A DNA stretch of 64,000 nt, taken from [Phialemoniopsis] sp. UDSM-2020 (Eukaryota; Ascomycota; Sordariomycetes; Thyridiales; Thyridiaceae). Position numbers and translations under genes: made by a program. Below the pieces are notes generated by a model, which saw only the letters and a list, made by a program, of their open reading frames with translations, was not told the DNA's origin and did no database searches. Below, piece by piece: positions 32,627-46,855 of the stretch (position 1 is the stretch's first letter; each line of letters opens with the position of its first letter). The DNA is taken from the NCBI GenBank assembly GCA_018873225.1, contig JAEILZ010000006.1:3472001-3536000 (forward strand), read 5' to 3'.

Positions 32627-34245
32627 CTACCCAACAAAAGGCTTCGACCCCTCAGGCAGCGTGACCCGGAACATGAGCACCTGGTTCTCGACATTGTACC
32701 CGGAGGCGTCCTTGTAGTTCAGCAGGCCGCCGCCCATGACGCCCTCCTGCGTGATGAAGTCGTTGTCCGACACGGCGAGCAGGTAGTACTCGTTGGCCGC
32801 GCCGAGCGTGTTGTTGCCGCCCTCGACGGGCAGCAGCGCGAGCCCTTCCCACTTCTCGTTGAGCAGGCCCGCGTCCTGCGCGCCGCCGTTGTGCAGGCCG
32901 AACTTGGCGAGCTGGGCGTTGACGTTGAAGTCGAGGAAGGAGCAGTAGTTGACGGGCGTGATGCCGGACTTGAGCTCGCCCTCTGGGTGGCAATAGTCAG
33001 CATGTGATAAAACAGGTATGGTAATGTAGGAGAGAACATACTACTGCTGGCAATAGAAGCGTTGAAAGCATCATACTTGGGCCCCGCAACATCAGTCGCG
33101 CCGGCAATGTCAAACACGTCGACGTGGCGGTACACCGACTCGGTCAGGTCCATCGCCCGACCGGCGCCCGAGTCGCGCGCGATGACGAGGAACTGCGACC
33201 CGCCCGCGTGGTGCACCTCGGACTGCGCCGCCACGCGCGTGTTGCCGTCGGCGTCGAGGTACAGCGGCAAGGGAACGACCCACTCGGACTTGTACACCGG
33301 CGCCTTGCTCGCGTCCTCGATCGAGTACGACAGGAACCGCGCGTGCCGGCGGTTCGGCTTCTTGAGCCCGCCCTCCTGCATGCCCGCCGACTGCAGCAGG
33401 ACGTACAGCGTCTTGCCGTCCTCGCTGATCGTCAGGCCCTCGAACCCTTGGTTGTTGTGCCGCCCCTGCGTCGGGTCGACCGGGTTAGGGTGTGCGTCGG
33501 GCTGGTACCGCGCCGGGTTGTCCGAGGGGAAACTGACGGTGCCGTTGCGCAGGGGCAGGATGGCGTCGGGCGGCGCGACGGCCATGGTCATGAGGCCCGT
33601 GCTGTCAAACTTGTACAGGTAAGGCCCGTACTCGTCACTGATCCAGAAGCCGCCGTCGGCCTTGGACAGCACCAGACCCTCCGTATCGAGCGAGACGCGC
33701 TTGCCGCCCGCGCCGGGGCCGCCGAAGCCGTCGCCCGTGTACGTGGCGGCCGGCAGGACGGGAAAGCCCGGGTAGTTGGCGCCGCCGGTGACGTCCGGGT
33801 CCAGGCCGGTGGTGGGCTGGCCGTCGGGCCCCTTGAGGAAGATGCTGTCGAGATACTCGAGCTCAATGTTGGGCTTCTTGGCCGGGCTGGCGGCGCTGGC
33901 CCGCACGGGCGTGAACTTCAGCGCGAACTTGTGGATGCGGGCCTGGTAGTTGATGGTGCCCTCGGTGTTCCAGCCGCGGTCCGGCAGGGCGTAGATGACG
34001 GCCTCGTAGGCGTCGCCCTTGCGCTGCCAGCTCTCGGCGGCGAGCGAGGAGCCGATGCTCAGCGTGTCACCGTTCTTGTCCTTGGCCGTCGAGGGGACGA
34101 AGCCGTAGCCCGACAGGCCGTTGTAGGTGTACGTCTTGCCGTTGCAGGTGGTGTTGCTGACGGCGGGGCGGGGCACGCAGGTGCCGGCGGCGGCAGCGAG
34201 CGAGGCGGCGCCCAGAGCGGCCACGTATGTCTTGAGAAGGACCAT
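32627..34245 (-). CDS. Secreted phytase-like esterase (esterase-like activity of phytase family)
   Basis: This is a secreted beta-propeller-type protein of 519 residues. Minus-strand exons are 34245-33042 and 32982-32627; the intron 33041-32983 has GTATGT and CAG ends and gives IASSKGELKSG. A signal peptide (VLLKTYVAALGAASLAAAAG) precedes the mature start. Family features include NGLSGYGFVPS, EGLVLSKADGGFWISDEYGPYLYKF split by variable loops, and NQGFEGLTISEDGKTLYVLLQ, which matches the phytase-like esterase domain (PF13449). The substrate may be phosphate or carboxylic esters and is not determined by sequence. No GPI signal is seen at the C-terminus. It lies next to genes of unrelated function. 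Confidence 0.82.
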
Positions 34246-35696
34246 GTTGATAACCGCGGAGGAGGGATATGATCAGGGTCTACTTGGCAAGGCAGGCTAC
34301 CGAGACCAGACTCCGGGGTTCCGGCTGGGCGGGCGGCATCGCGGGCCTTTTATAATCTGCAGCACCCCACGGGTTGCCCTCCACAGACCCCTGCAACTGC
34401 AACGAAAATCTCAACAGACGCAGGACTCCCCAATCGAAAGTCCATAGCTCTGGACCCCGAAGGAAGCTGTATCGAAAAAAGGAGCTTTCTGGTCTTGGCA
34501 GACTCCAGAGAAGTGAATGGTTTGGAGTAGTCCCTCGTAGCGGCGTGGGGCGAGCTGAGAGAGAGGGCTGACAGGGCGGCACACGTGGGCTGTCTGGGCC
34601 TGTCTCACTGGCCTTTCCGCGTGTCGGCCCGCCGCGAGCAATCGCTGAGAGCTGCCCACCCTTGTCGTCCACGGGTGCAAAACACCACGGTCCCTGCTCG
34701 TTCTCTGCTTATTCCCTCTGTTCCGTCGGGCTTCGTTGATCTGGCCCATGGAACTATTGACGCCAGATCAGATAACTACCCCGTAGCAGTGCGCATTGTG
34801 GCGTCATTGATCATGCAGCACGTGCTCTTCCTCTGGGTTTTGGGACGGTCATTGCGCACATCGCAAGGTGGATGTTCTAGGTTAGCCAGCTGCCAGGCGC
34901 AGTGGTGATTGACCACCACACCTCCAACACCACGATTGAATTTGGAGTCAAAATCGGTTCGCTCGGCTTGAACCGTCTGCGCACGCGCGCTGTTAGTCAG
35001 CTCGCTAGAAAACAGGTTCAATTTTCGATTGCTTACTCTCGCTTACCTGATACCTCCAGGGGTTCAGATCGACGCGCCTCGATCCTTCAGACAGAAGCTT
35101 ATTCTGACCCGGCAGTCGAACACGCCCTGTAGATCGATCAGGGAGATCGGTGGCGAGAGGGATTGGCAGGTACCGGGCCAATGGGATCAGACACGTGAAA
35201 CAAAACAGTCTCAATCTGGAAGAAATCTTTTGACTCAATTTCTCGGGCATGATGTGTTGATGTCGTGGGTCCAAGACTGAAATGTTGGTACTGTCGATAT
35301 CTGCATCGTCATTGTTTGTCTGAGAGCATGTGCTCAGCTGCTCAAACACAACACCGCATTCAGGCTCAGGTTTCTCATGCACAAAGCGTACCATTCGGAG
35401 AGCGCCTTTGAATCATTGGAATTGTTCATGTAGATATTTTTCGTTATGCTTTTCCCGCTTTATGCAGGAGTCTATGGTCTATGAAATGCAAAGGTGCTCA
35501 GAACTCCGAAGCTGCTCTTTTGTCGCTCGGATCTTGTCATCCTTTTTTCATGTCACCCCTCTCTTACGCCGCCCTTTTCTTGCTTGTCGCGCTCAATTGG
35601 CGAGAGAGCTTTCCAGAAGCATCTTCAAGCCGAGCGCAGATTCAAGCAGAGGCGACATCACCAGCTGCCCGTTCAGGCATGCGCTGATTGAGACGC
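34246..35696. other. Gene-free interval, 1.45 kb
   Basis: Both strands carry only short frames with no domain, signal peptide or consistent splice chain. It is the promoter of the phytase-like gene on one side and the 3' flank of mannitol dehydrogenase on the other. Confidence 0.5.
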
Positions 35697-38689
<2,993 letters not shown>

Positions 38690-40239
38690 ATGACGTGTTA
38701 TAACTGCAATGGGAGAGTGGTGGATGACTCGGGGTATTGTCACCGGCGTACGTCTTTACTTTGAAGTAGCGAGTCCGACGAGCTGACAGGTCTCTAGACA
38801 AGTGTGGGATCAATTCCTGCCAATCTGCGAGACACGATGGTTCCATCGTCTGCACAAGCCGTACGTTATGTTTCCATCTCATGTCCCTTGCCCGTCAGAA
38901 ACGTTCACCAATAGTTCCAAGACAAATGCAAGGACCGGGATTGCCGAGAACCGAAGTTCGGACGCTTCAGCCATTGCGGCTTACGTACGTGATCACAGCC
39001 TCCTGACTCAACATCCCGTGAGACTAAATCTGGATGTCGCTGCAGATATGTGCACATATGCCTTCTCAACCTGCGATGACATCCGAACCCACAAGTCCAC
39101 CGTTTGCAAAGATCGTGGGACATTTGCCTTTGCACTCCATTGCAACTTCAACTGTTTCTAACTTTGGACACTTAGACAAATGCTACTCCTGTACCGCATC
39201 ACGAACGGCCTCGTCGTACTACTGCGAAACACGTTAGTTGATGGCCGTTAGGAGATAATTCATATCACCATGTTAATTGTCTGACAGACAAATGCTCAAA
39301 GAGCTGCAACAACGAAGCGAAGTTGCCTTCCAGGTATTGCGAGGGGAAGCGTAAGTGCTTGATGGACGATGGTCATGGCTGTGTACCCCAGTCTGACCCT
39401 GGCCATAGACAAATGTGTCGTCATAAGCTGCGAGCAGCCGCGAATTGGGCCTTATCGCTATTGTTCTGATCGTACGAGTTGCTCTGTCCAAGATCGTGCG
39501 TGCTTTGATTATTAGCTAATAGAAGACTAGACAAGTGCGCCGCTAAGAAATGCCCGGATCGACGACAAGAGTCCGATATTCACTGCCCTGGGCGTAAGTC
39601 GCACCTGCCACCTCTTCGAGTTCCGCGTCTTTACTAACTATGAGCAAGATGGCTGTATCTCGACCGGATGTCGCAACGAAGTGGCTCCCGGATTCACTCT
39701 TTGCTACACCGGTGCGCGGCGTTGTCATCTGTGCGTCAAGCTCCTACTGATGATGTGTAGATAAATGCGGCAACACGTATTGTGGCTTCAAGAAGCTTGA
39801 CGGCAGCATAGATTGCGGTCGGCGTAAGTCATCGAGCATAACCCCTGGCGCGATGATAATTGACTCGTGCCCAGACAAATTGAAACCTGAGCCCGAAATC
39901 ACGTCGCCTGCCAGCACTCGACGGACAGAAGTCGACGACGTGCAATACCCTTCAGAGTACTATGCGACGGCTTCCTCGGGGTATTACACCGTCCCTGACT
40001 ACTCGGCCCCGGTAGATGACTCGCAATCTCAGCCTGGCCAACAGTCTGCAACAAATTTGCAGGCTACTTCATGGGAACAAACTACGCAACAACCTGACGA
40101 GCCAGCCGAAAAGGATCAAGTCTATTCTCAGTATGTGGAGCCACCCGCCCAGAGGCTCCCGCCTGGTTTCAGAGAAGCCCCAAAATCGTCCTCCAGCTCC
40201 AAGGGGAAGAGCTCCCATGTCAAGCGATCTCGCAAGTGA
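38690..40239 (+). CDS. Tandem Cys-module protein, one module per mini-exon
   Basis: I cannot assign it to a named family. Eleven exons are 38690-38747, 38798-38860, 38922-38984, 39046-39114, 39176-39232, 39288-39350, 39409-39471, 39531-39593, 39649-39711, 39761-39823 and 39875-40239. They total 990 bases, an exact 329 codons plus stop. Exons 2-10 are 57-69 bases (seven are exactly 63) and every intron is phase 1. Each of exons 1-10 encodes C-x(2-6)-C-x10-C-x(2,3)-[H/D]; the His codon is split by the intron, so most modules open HKC. The C-x10-C spacing is invariant. The pattern suggests ten small CCCH-type zinc-binding units. The last exon gives a 121-residue Tyr/Ser/Pro/Gln-rich tail ending in KGKSSHVKRSRK, a likely nuclear localisation signal. 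No signal peptide is present. DNA, RNA or protein binding is inference. Confidence 0.78.
38798..39823 (+). repeat. Nine tandem phase-1 mini-exons
   Basis: Nine exon-intron units, average period about 118 bases, run head to tail. Each unit is an exon beginning AC/AT after the intron AG, then a Lys (usually) and TGC/TGT, and an intron of 49-61 bases. Module sequences are well diverged except at Cys, His and Lys positions, so the duplications are old. Confidence 0.75.
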
Positions 40240-40588
40240 AGGTGCCGTCTGTGGGAAAGTTTTAAACAGGACGTCTCATGTAGGAAATAAGAAGAAGGCG
40301 AGAAGCGTAAAGTTGACAGTTAAGTGTCTGTGATCCTCATCTGCCCAACAACACATCAATCCGGAGAGTACGAGACACGGCAACAATCTCAAACGTCAAG
40401 TCAGATTACTGAAGAGTCCCAAAATAAAGGGGAAAACAAATATCACTGCAAGCCGGCATCCTTTCCTTCCTTTTCCTTGCCCGTTGCGAATTTCTCCCTT
40501 TGCCTTTCCAGTATGCTTTCATATATGTAGGCGCTGAGGTTCCACGAAATGTTATTGACTCGAGTTCAGGAGTGTTACAGACAAGAGA
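40240..40588. other. Convergent intergenic, no gene seen
   Basis: These are the 3' ends of two convergent genes; nothing else is visible. Confidence 0.5.
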
Positions 40589-42440
40589 TCAGGGAGTTCC
40601 TGATAGTAATATCGCAAATACCACGGCTGATTGAGTGCTTATGCAAAAAAGCAGCAAGAGCTTCGAGATGCCGGGTGTATTGACCAGTCTCTGACCAAAG
40701 AATTGGTGTAACATGATCCAAAAGGTGCAGGTCAAGCCGCTTAGGGCAAGAGCTGGCAAGGTGTACTGGACATGGAATTGGAACGTGAGAGATGTGTAGT
40801 ATGTAAGGGCAAGCGCAGATATCGAAATGAATACAGCATGGAGAATAATAATAGCGACAGCGCCTTTGATCCAGGGGCATTCTTCGGCATTGAAATAATC
40901 CAGTTGTACGAGACCCTCAGCCTGCATGCTGAGTGCTTCAGGGGTGTCTCTACGTCTGGAATCAGTGCTCACTGCTCTGAGTTGTGTGTGGCCGGGTCGC
41001 GCAGCTAGCGACTCTCGTGCGGCGGACTCAAAGGCATATTCTACCTGGTGGTTTTGTGCCTTCAAGAAACATTGCAGAACTGCTAGAATTGGTCCAGCGA
41101 GAAGTATCATGGCAAGCACTTGGCCGAACGACCACCCGCCTTCGTCAACATCAACTATCTTCTTGGTGACATGAAGGCGGATAGTTCCCCACACCGCTGA
41201 GAATATCAACCAATAGATCTAATACCCATGGGTGTTACGATCAGCAATCCTATATCAAGGGATCAAGGGACCAAGGTGTTTGCGAGGGCTTACATCGGAG
41301 AATGTCGAAAGGTAAACATATGTAGATAACCCTATTGCTATAGCAAAGGATATCTCCACTTTCTGGTACAGGGACACCACATGACGCTGCAGGCCAGCCA
41401 TCTTCTGGATATCTTGCTGAAGCTGATTATGGTGGCGCTTGTACCAAGCTCGGCCACGTCGTCTCAGTAGATGTAGAATGCGTGTCATGAAAGATGACAT
41501 CTTGATCAGACGGGCGAACAGCCCCGTCGCGAAGAGTATCATTGACATTATGGTTGTTTGATACGCGGCCGTATCGACGAATCTTTTATAAGGGTCAAGA
41601 CGATGAAACCGAAACCAATCAAGGCTACGGTTCATGTCAAAGAAACATATTGCCTGTGAACTCGGGTAACTTCCCGAGGAATACGATGGGTTCGTCCAGT
41701 TGAAGCAGACAGTCGGAACCATCGCCACCAGTAGAGCGATGGTTTGAAATATGATGAGAGATAATCGAACCCATTTCTCTGTTTTTCGAACGCCAAAATA
41801 TGCTCGCAGGGCGGTCAGGCTAGCAAGTTGTGTGAGGCTAGAGAACCAAGCTTGCAGGACGACAATCAGGAAGTGGTATGCGGATATTCCACATCCTAGA
41901 TTGGCGAACCCGCTGATCAAAATTCCGAGGCCAGTCGTGGTCTGAATGTCACACATGTTCAATATTGACTAGAAAGCGTCAATCAGCGGGAAACCTTTTA
42001 AACCTTTTGCGCACATTTCTTCTGACCAGATTGAATGCCTCCTGCCAGTCGAATCTGCCTTGCAGCCGATTGAGTGGGAGGTTAACACGGTTGCAAACGC
42101 GCTCAAGTTTCTTGTGGATGGATTGGATCATAATGGCATCGACAGGATTGGTATCCCACAATAGAGATGCGTCCAAGGCCGTTCCAGTACTGCTAGCTTC
42201 GTGAGCATTGTGTTGTGGGTCGTAGACAATGCAATAGTGCAGTGCTACGAGCAAGGTAGCGATCCATGCCGTGGCCAGGAAACTTATGGTCACCTATGAA
42301 GTTTAGATAACACTCCAAAACTCCAGTACTCCGGCCAACAATTTGCGCAAACTCACCCCCAATCCTCCGATATCTCCGTACGCCTCCAAAGGTCGATTTT
42401 GGACCTCCCATTCGCAACTGTAGCTGCATTTACTCGTCAT
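40589..42440 (-). CDS. Fungal multipass membrane protein, four exons
   Basis: This is an uncharacterised integral membrane protein of 555 residues. Minus-strand exons are 42440-42357, 42293-42015, 41968-41294 and 41218-40589. The 46-base second intron uses a GTGCGC donor and is the least certain junction; the others join cleanly (IGGLG to VTISFLATAW, and FSD to IYWLIFSAVWG). About eight hydrophobic segments are seen, including MTISFLATAWIATLLVALHY, GLGILISGFANLG, SLIIFQTIALLVAMVP and HVQYTLPALALSGL. The motif CDIQTTTGLGILISG followed by CGISAYHFLIVVLQAWFSS recurs in a large family of fungal membrane proteins of unknown role. It lies tail-side to a HET gene on the same strand, a frequent association. 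Confidence 0.72.
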
Positions 42441-42696
42441 GATGTTGAGAATCCCCGTGCCTGTCTGGTAATTGGGATCAAAGGTTACAGTGCGTCTGTG
42501 CGAGAATGAAGAATTAGAGAATTTGACACAGCATCAAGGTAAGATAAGCAGCACTTCCAGCCTCAGCCTCGTTCTTCACAGGAACGAGCGTATACACTTG
42601 CCATTGGAACAACCCCGCTTAATCTATTTGACGCTTAAGCGAGTGGCTGAGCGTGTGTCTATATGTAGTCTCACGTAATCTGAATATATCACTGAT

Positions 42697-44721
42697 CTAG
42701 ACGATCACAAAATCCTCGCTATTACGCTTCCCCTCCTCCATTGCTTCACCATCCATGACCCCGTCAATATAGGCCTCTCCGACAAAGCTACACAGGTCAC
42801 CCTCCACCGGACGTAAGACCACCGGCGCCTTATGACCGAAGATGATCGCGATGAAATCCCCTTTTTGAATATATGACGGACCTGTACCGAGCCTGCCACC
42901 ATCAGTGACGAACAAGGTCATTTTGCCTCCGCGAAAGTGGCTTGCCACCCTGCGCTGGAGAAAATGCGAGAAGCAAGAAATTTGTAGCTGGATCGGTGTA
43001 TTTCGACCACCGTCTATTTCATCTCGCAAGCACTCATATCGAGACAGCAGCGCGGCATTTTCCGGGGCTACGTCCTCCTCTTCGAAACGCCCCTGTCCGT
43101 CAAATGTCTTTTGGGCGAGGCCCAGATACGTGCTGTTAGTCCGTGCCATTTCTCCATGGAGTGTGATGTTATCCATTACACATGTGCGAATGATGGTTTT
43201 GTCATCAGTGATTCCGCTCTCGTAGGAGAATGTGACAATCTCATTCGTTAGGGACTCTCTCGGTTTGACGATAATTGTGTATTGTGTGTCCAAGATGGAC
43301 GTGATGGCGCCGAGACGAAACCCACTGAGCAAAAGTGTGGGCGAGTCCTCCGCTTCGTCACTAGAGTGCTCCGGCGATTGTTGTCTATCAGACGATGCTT
43401 TAAACCCAGGGAAGCCGTACGAAACGGGAAAGAAGGGGACACCCTCCCTGCACAACCGAGTCCAGTCTGGGACCCAAGAGGGCAAATCAGCCAAATCCTT
43501 TGGAAAGGTACTGAAACCAAGTGAATATCCCTTGTCGTGTCGAATGAATGCTCTTGTGAAGGCGGTGAATACCTCGATGGTTGATTTGCTGTAGTCGGTT
43601 CTGAGGTTGAGTAGACTCGCATCATGGCTTACTCCAAGAAGCCCAAAAAAGAGGTCCCTAGCGTCGGTTGCAAGAAGCATTGGCATATCGAATGAGCCCA
43701 TGCAACTTTTGAAGATCGAAAGTAATGAAGGAAAGCCTTTCTGGTGGCGTCTGCGTCGTATCATGAAGCCGGGGTTATCAATGAGATTGCGATTGAAGTT
43801 CCCCAGCCATTGCGGGCTTGTTGTGCCAGGGTTAGCCTTGGCCTTCAATTCATCTAGAATCCGTGACGACTTGTCGGACAGCCTACGGTTGGTCACAGCG
43901 AGAACACTCTCGAAATGATCGACCGGTAACTGGCGATTGCCACAGAGGGACATGCCGTTGCGAGATACGGCTAGCTCTTGAACAATCCATAGCCGCTGGA
44001 AAAACGGACGTCGTAATAGGGCTTCCATCGCTTTATTCATTCGATCTGAAGTCAAGTCTAGTGGGTGCTGAAACGCCAATCGCACCAGAAATGGAGCCGC
44101 CTCGTGTGTGAAGATAGAACTGTTATTGTCGAACATTTCCGTCGACACGTCGGACGAGGAAGGACCTTGAAATACGAGCTTCGGCAAGGCGTCTTGGTGT
44201 TTATCCCCAAGGAAGCGAAGAAGGCATTCTTCTTGTGCATTTGGGGACATCGCGACAAAGCCCAATACATCCGCCTGAAAAGCCTCTCGGCCAAATGCCG
44301 CCACCCAGTCGAGGAGAAAATCGCTATCATCCGCCTCAGGGCCGAGCCAGTGGTAGACTGTTTCTGCTGTCTGAAAGATGTCTCGCATTCGATCCACCTC
44401 CCAGCTTTTTTCGTCATCATTTGCTTGGTCGATACAGATCGCATCTACCCAGACCCAAGCTTCAGTTCTCTGCTGCCCTAGTTCTGCGAGGGCGCAGTAG
44501 AGATTTTGGCGGACTGGAACCTCGACATTGTTAACGAGAATAGTCACCTGATCATCAGCGCTGCCCCAGACGTAGGACAGAGCTATGTACGGAGTCTCTC
44601 CGTGTTGATGGTGCTCAAGCTGCACAGACAAAAGGTCACCGTCTGTTGATGGCTGGCGACCCTCAAGATTGAGCCGGATTAACCGTATTTCTCCATTTTC
44701 TCGATTCAGACGTAGATGCAT
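42697..44721 (-). CDS. HET-domain heterokaryon incompatibility protein
   Basis: This intronless gene encodes 674 residues. The canonical HET domain occupies about residues 44-190: YIALSYVWG near 45-53, WVWVDAICIDQAND near 90-103, and MRDIFQTAETVYHWLG near 112-127. HET proteins drive cell death when incompatible hyphae fuse. The C-terminal part (residues 200-670) is the usual variable region with no recognised domain; near the end, RVASHFRGGKMTLFVTDGGRLG and GDFIAIIFGHKAPVVLRP match the conserved tail of many single HET proteins. It is intact from start to stop. The partner locus is unknown. Together with the HET-ankyrin gene 25 kb away it marks this as an accessory-type region. Confidence 0.9.
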   Translation of the reverse strand: MHLRLNRENGEIRLIRLNLEGRQPSTDGDLLSVQLEHHQHGETPYIALSYVWGSADDQVTILVNNVEVPVRQNLYCALAELGQQRTEAWVWVDAICIDQANDDEKSWEVDRMRDIFQTAETVYHWLGPEADDSDFLLDWVAAFGREAFQADVLGFVAMSPNAQEECLLRFLGDKHQDALPKLVFQGPSSSDVSTEMFDNNSSIFTHEAAPFLVRLAFQHPLDLTSDRMNKAMEALLRRPFFQRLWIVQELAVSRNGMSLCGNRQLPVDHFESVLAVTNRRLSDKSSRILDELKAKANPGTTSPQWLGNFNRNLIDNPGFMIRRRRHQKGFPSLLSIFKSCMGSFDMPMLLATDARDLFFGLLGVSHDASLLNLRTDYSKSTIEVFTAFTRAFIRHDKGYSLGFSTFPKDLADLPSWVPDWTRLCREGVPFFPVSYGFPGFKASSDRQQSPEHSSDEAEDSPTLLLSGFRLGAITSILDTQYTIIVKPRESLTNEIVTFSYESGITDDKTIIRTCVMDNITLHGEMARTNSTYLGLAQKTFDGQGRFEEEDVAPENAALLSRYECLRDEIDGGRNTPIQLQISCFSHFLQRRVASHFRGGKMTLFVTDGGRLGTGPSYIQKGDFIAIIFGHKAPVVLRPVEGDLCSFVGEAYIDGVMDGEAMEEGKRNSEDFVIV

Positions 44722-45305
44722 CGTTTGTGGCTTTCAGAAATCATTGAAGTTGACTTTCGCGAGTAGACCTCTCCTCTAGCCGAGAAACAAATACCAATCA
44801 GGGTGATGAGGTAGACCTAGCTGCTTGCATTCGAGCGTTGGGTCAGTAAAAGCCTCGGATGGATGCCTAATATGTGCACCAGCAAACGCCAATCAGATCA
44901 TCGCTACCGACCAACTCAAGTCCGTGCCTGTGCTGAGGTGGCAGAGTCCGATGTTCGCCAAGATTCTTCTTCGCAGCCACCTTGTCATTCGTTGATTCTT
45001 TCCAGGTTCTCTCCTCTCCGTGTCCTCAACCTGGCTCAATCTTGGTTATGATTAATAATCGGAGGCTACTGCCGAAATGCTGCACGTAACAGAAAAGCAG
45101 GACTGATGCCATTATCATGAATTCTAGTCAACAAAACACTTGCATGATCCTTCCATCTCAATGATTGACCCCATGCTGACAACCCAGTGGATCTCGAACG
45201 GGTTGCCTGATGCGGGCCTTGGCATCCATCTGCACCGAAGCCAAAAGATTCAGTACAAGGTACAGGCCCCATCCGCAAGTTCCCCCGGACTCATCGCATT
45301 TCATC
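44722..45305. other. Divergent intergenic, no gene seen
   Basis: The interval separates the divergent HET and 2EXR genes. No distinctive site was found. Confidence 0.45.
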
Positions 45306-46616
45306 ATGGGCAAGTTTGACGATCTTGCCCTTGAAGTGCAGGGGGCCATATGGCAACTTGTGCTTCCGTTTCGCGGCGTGCATTGGATCGAAGTAGAAGG
45401 TATTCCACACGAGCCTAGCTATGTCCGTGAGGGTATCGACATGACAGAATGGCACAAATTCGATCGAATACCGGAGTCGTACGATGAAGCTTCCAAACTT
45501 GTAAAGAGACATCCAAATTATTACCAGCGCTCAAGGACAAAGACCGACGACTCTGGCGCCTTCTTTCAGCGTCTTTTCACGACTGTGCCGTCTGCTCTTG
45601 GCAAGGCAGGCCCGCAAGACGAAGACAGCAGCGCCGCTACATTTGGGTACGCTTGTAATGACGGAGAGACCACTACTCTCGACGATGAAATTGCCTACAC
45701 GCGACGTTGCCGACGGCTGTCGACGTATACCCAGATCACCGCACTTCTCTCAACCTGCAGGTTGTCACGCCTCATCGCCCTCGAGCGCATCCATGATGAC
45801 AGCAGATACAGCTGGCCTCTCCATCGCAGCATGGGGTCGATGTACCGCCCACGGCACATGAACACCTGGATGACCCAATACCTCCGCGGCAAGACACCCC
45901 CTGCAATGAATGAAGACGAGGAAGTCCTCGTCCCAAGAATCCATGCGCTTGATCTGGTCGTGTTCCGGGTCTATGACAGTCAGGGCCGCGCGACACCATT
46001 GCTACGGCAGGCTGCCTGGCAGTGCAGGATCGAGAAACTGTCCCATGGAACCACGTTCGGATGCTTTGATCGCATTGGGATAGAGTGGCATCCATCGTGG
46101 GCCACCGCCGGTGGGCGGGGCGAGCTGCGCTCCAAGAGCTTCCAGGCCTTTGTCAGGCTCACGGCCCACGAACCCTCACTCCTGTGCTGGCTCGTCGACG
46201 GCATTCCGCGCCCTGACTGGAAGCGCGACTACCCTGCAATTGTGGAGGAGATCTTTGCGCAGCGCATGGAGATGAACAAGGCCGAGGTCGTGATGCACAT
46301 CCATATGCACTGGGGACATAGCCGCGAGGAGTCGATGGCAATAATACACGATCACCACTTAGGACTGGAGTTCGAAGCCAATGGACGCCGATACTATGTA
46401 GTGTACGTCGTGGGGAGCGGCTACACTCCGGAGCAAAAGACGCAGTTGGACAAGGCTGGGCTCGGCTATCGCGGGCCGTTTCCGGGAAGCGCAGACATGT
46501 GGCCAGAGGCCCTGCGAGAGCCGGTGAGGTGCGCCTACGATATGATATCTGATAAGTCCCGTAACATGGGCACGTACCACCATGTCTCGTACATCTTGAG
46601 TTGGGAACCATTATGA
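45306..46616 (+). CDS. 2EXR-domain protein
   Basis: This is a single-exon protein of 436 residues; the ATG at 45306 begins MGKFDDLALEV. The N-terminal stretch LALEVQGAIWQLVLPFRGVH matches the fungal 2EXR domain pattern (LPLELRxxIWxxALPxxR). The middle, from LLSTCRLSRLIALE, is also typical, with a conserved TCR-x-SR. The rest is unique, with His-rich HIHMHWGH and a C-terminal TYHHVSYI. No catalytic motif is recognised. Such proteins are abundant in moulds and their function is unknown. An upstream in-frame ATG 32 codons earlier lacks support. Confidence 0.75.
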   Translation: MGKFDDLALEVQGAIWQLVLPFRGVHWIEVEGIPHEPSYVREGIDMTEWHKFDRIPESYDEASKLVKRHPNYYQRSRTKTDDSGAFFQRLFTTVPSALGKAGPQDEDSSAATFGYACNDGETTTLDDEIAYTRRCRRLSTYTQITALLSTCRLSRLIALERIHDDSRYSWPLHRSMGSMYRPRHMNTWMTQYLRGKTPPAMNEDEEVLVPRIHALDLVVFRVYDSQGRATPLLRQAAWQCRIEKLSHGTTFGCFDRIGIEWHPSWATAGGRGELRSKSFQAFVRLTAHEPSLLCWLVDGIPRPDWKRDYPAIVEEIFAQRMEMNKAEVVMHIHMHWGHSREESMAIIHDHHLGLEFEANGRRYYVVYVVGSGYTPEQKTQLDKAGLGYRGPFPGSADMWPEALREPVRCAYDMISDKSRNMGTYHHVSYILSWEPL

Positions 46617-46855
46617 GCCAGGATTATGAGCGGTCATCATAATTCTCAATACAGATTCTGTCATGGTTTTCATACATATAAGCACGGGATATTCTGTGCT
46701 GCTCTCGTTACTGATCTGATGTGCGTCGTGGGTGTTGAGCCGCCCAGTAAAATTGTTACTTGGGGTATAGTATTTTTGAAGATTAATCCCCTCCTTAGAA
46801 AATTCAGGAACTCGCCTCGGCCATGGAAGCCGAGGTCACGCGTATTTGAAAAACC

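Noticed and set aside
33124..34272. 382-codon frame on the plus strand opposite the phytase-like gene
   Set aside because: Antisense shadow with Val/Arg/Gly/Ala-biased translation and no motif.
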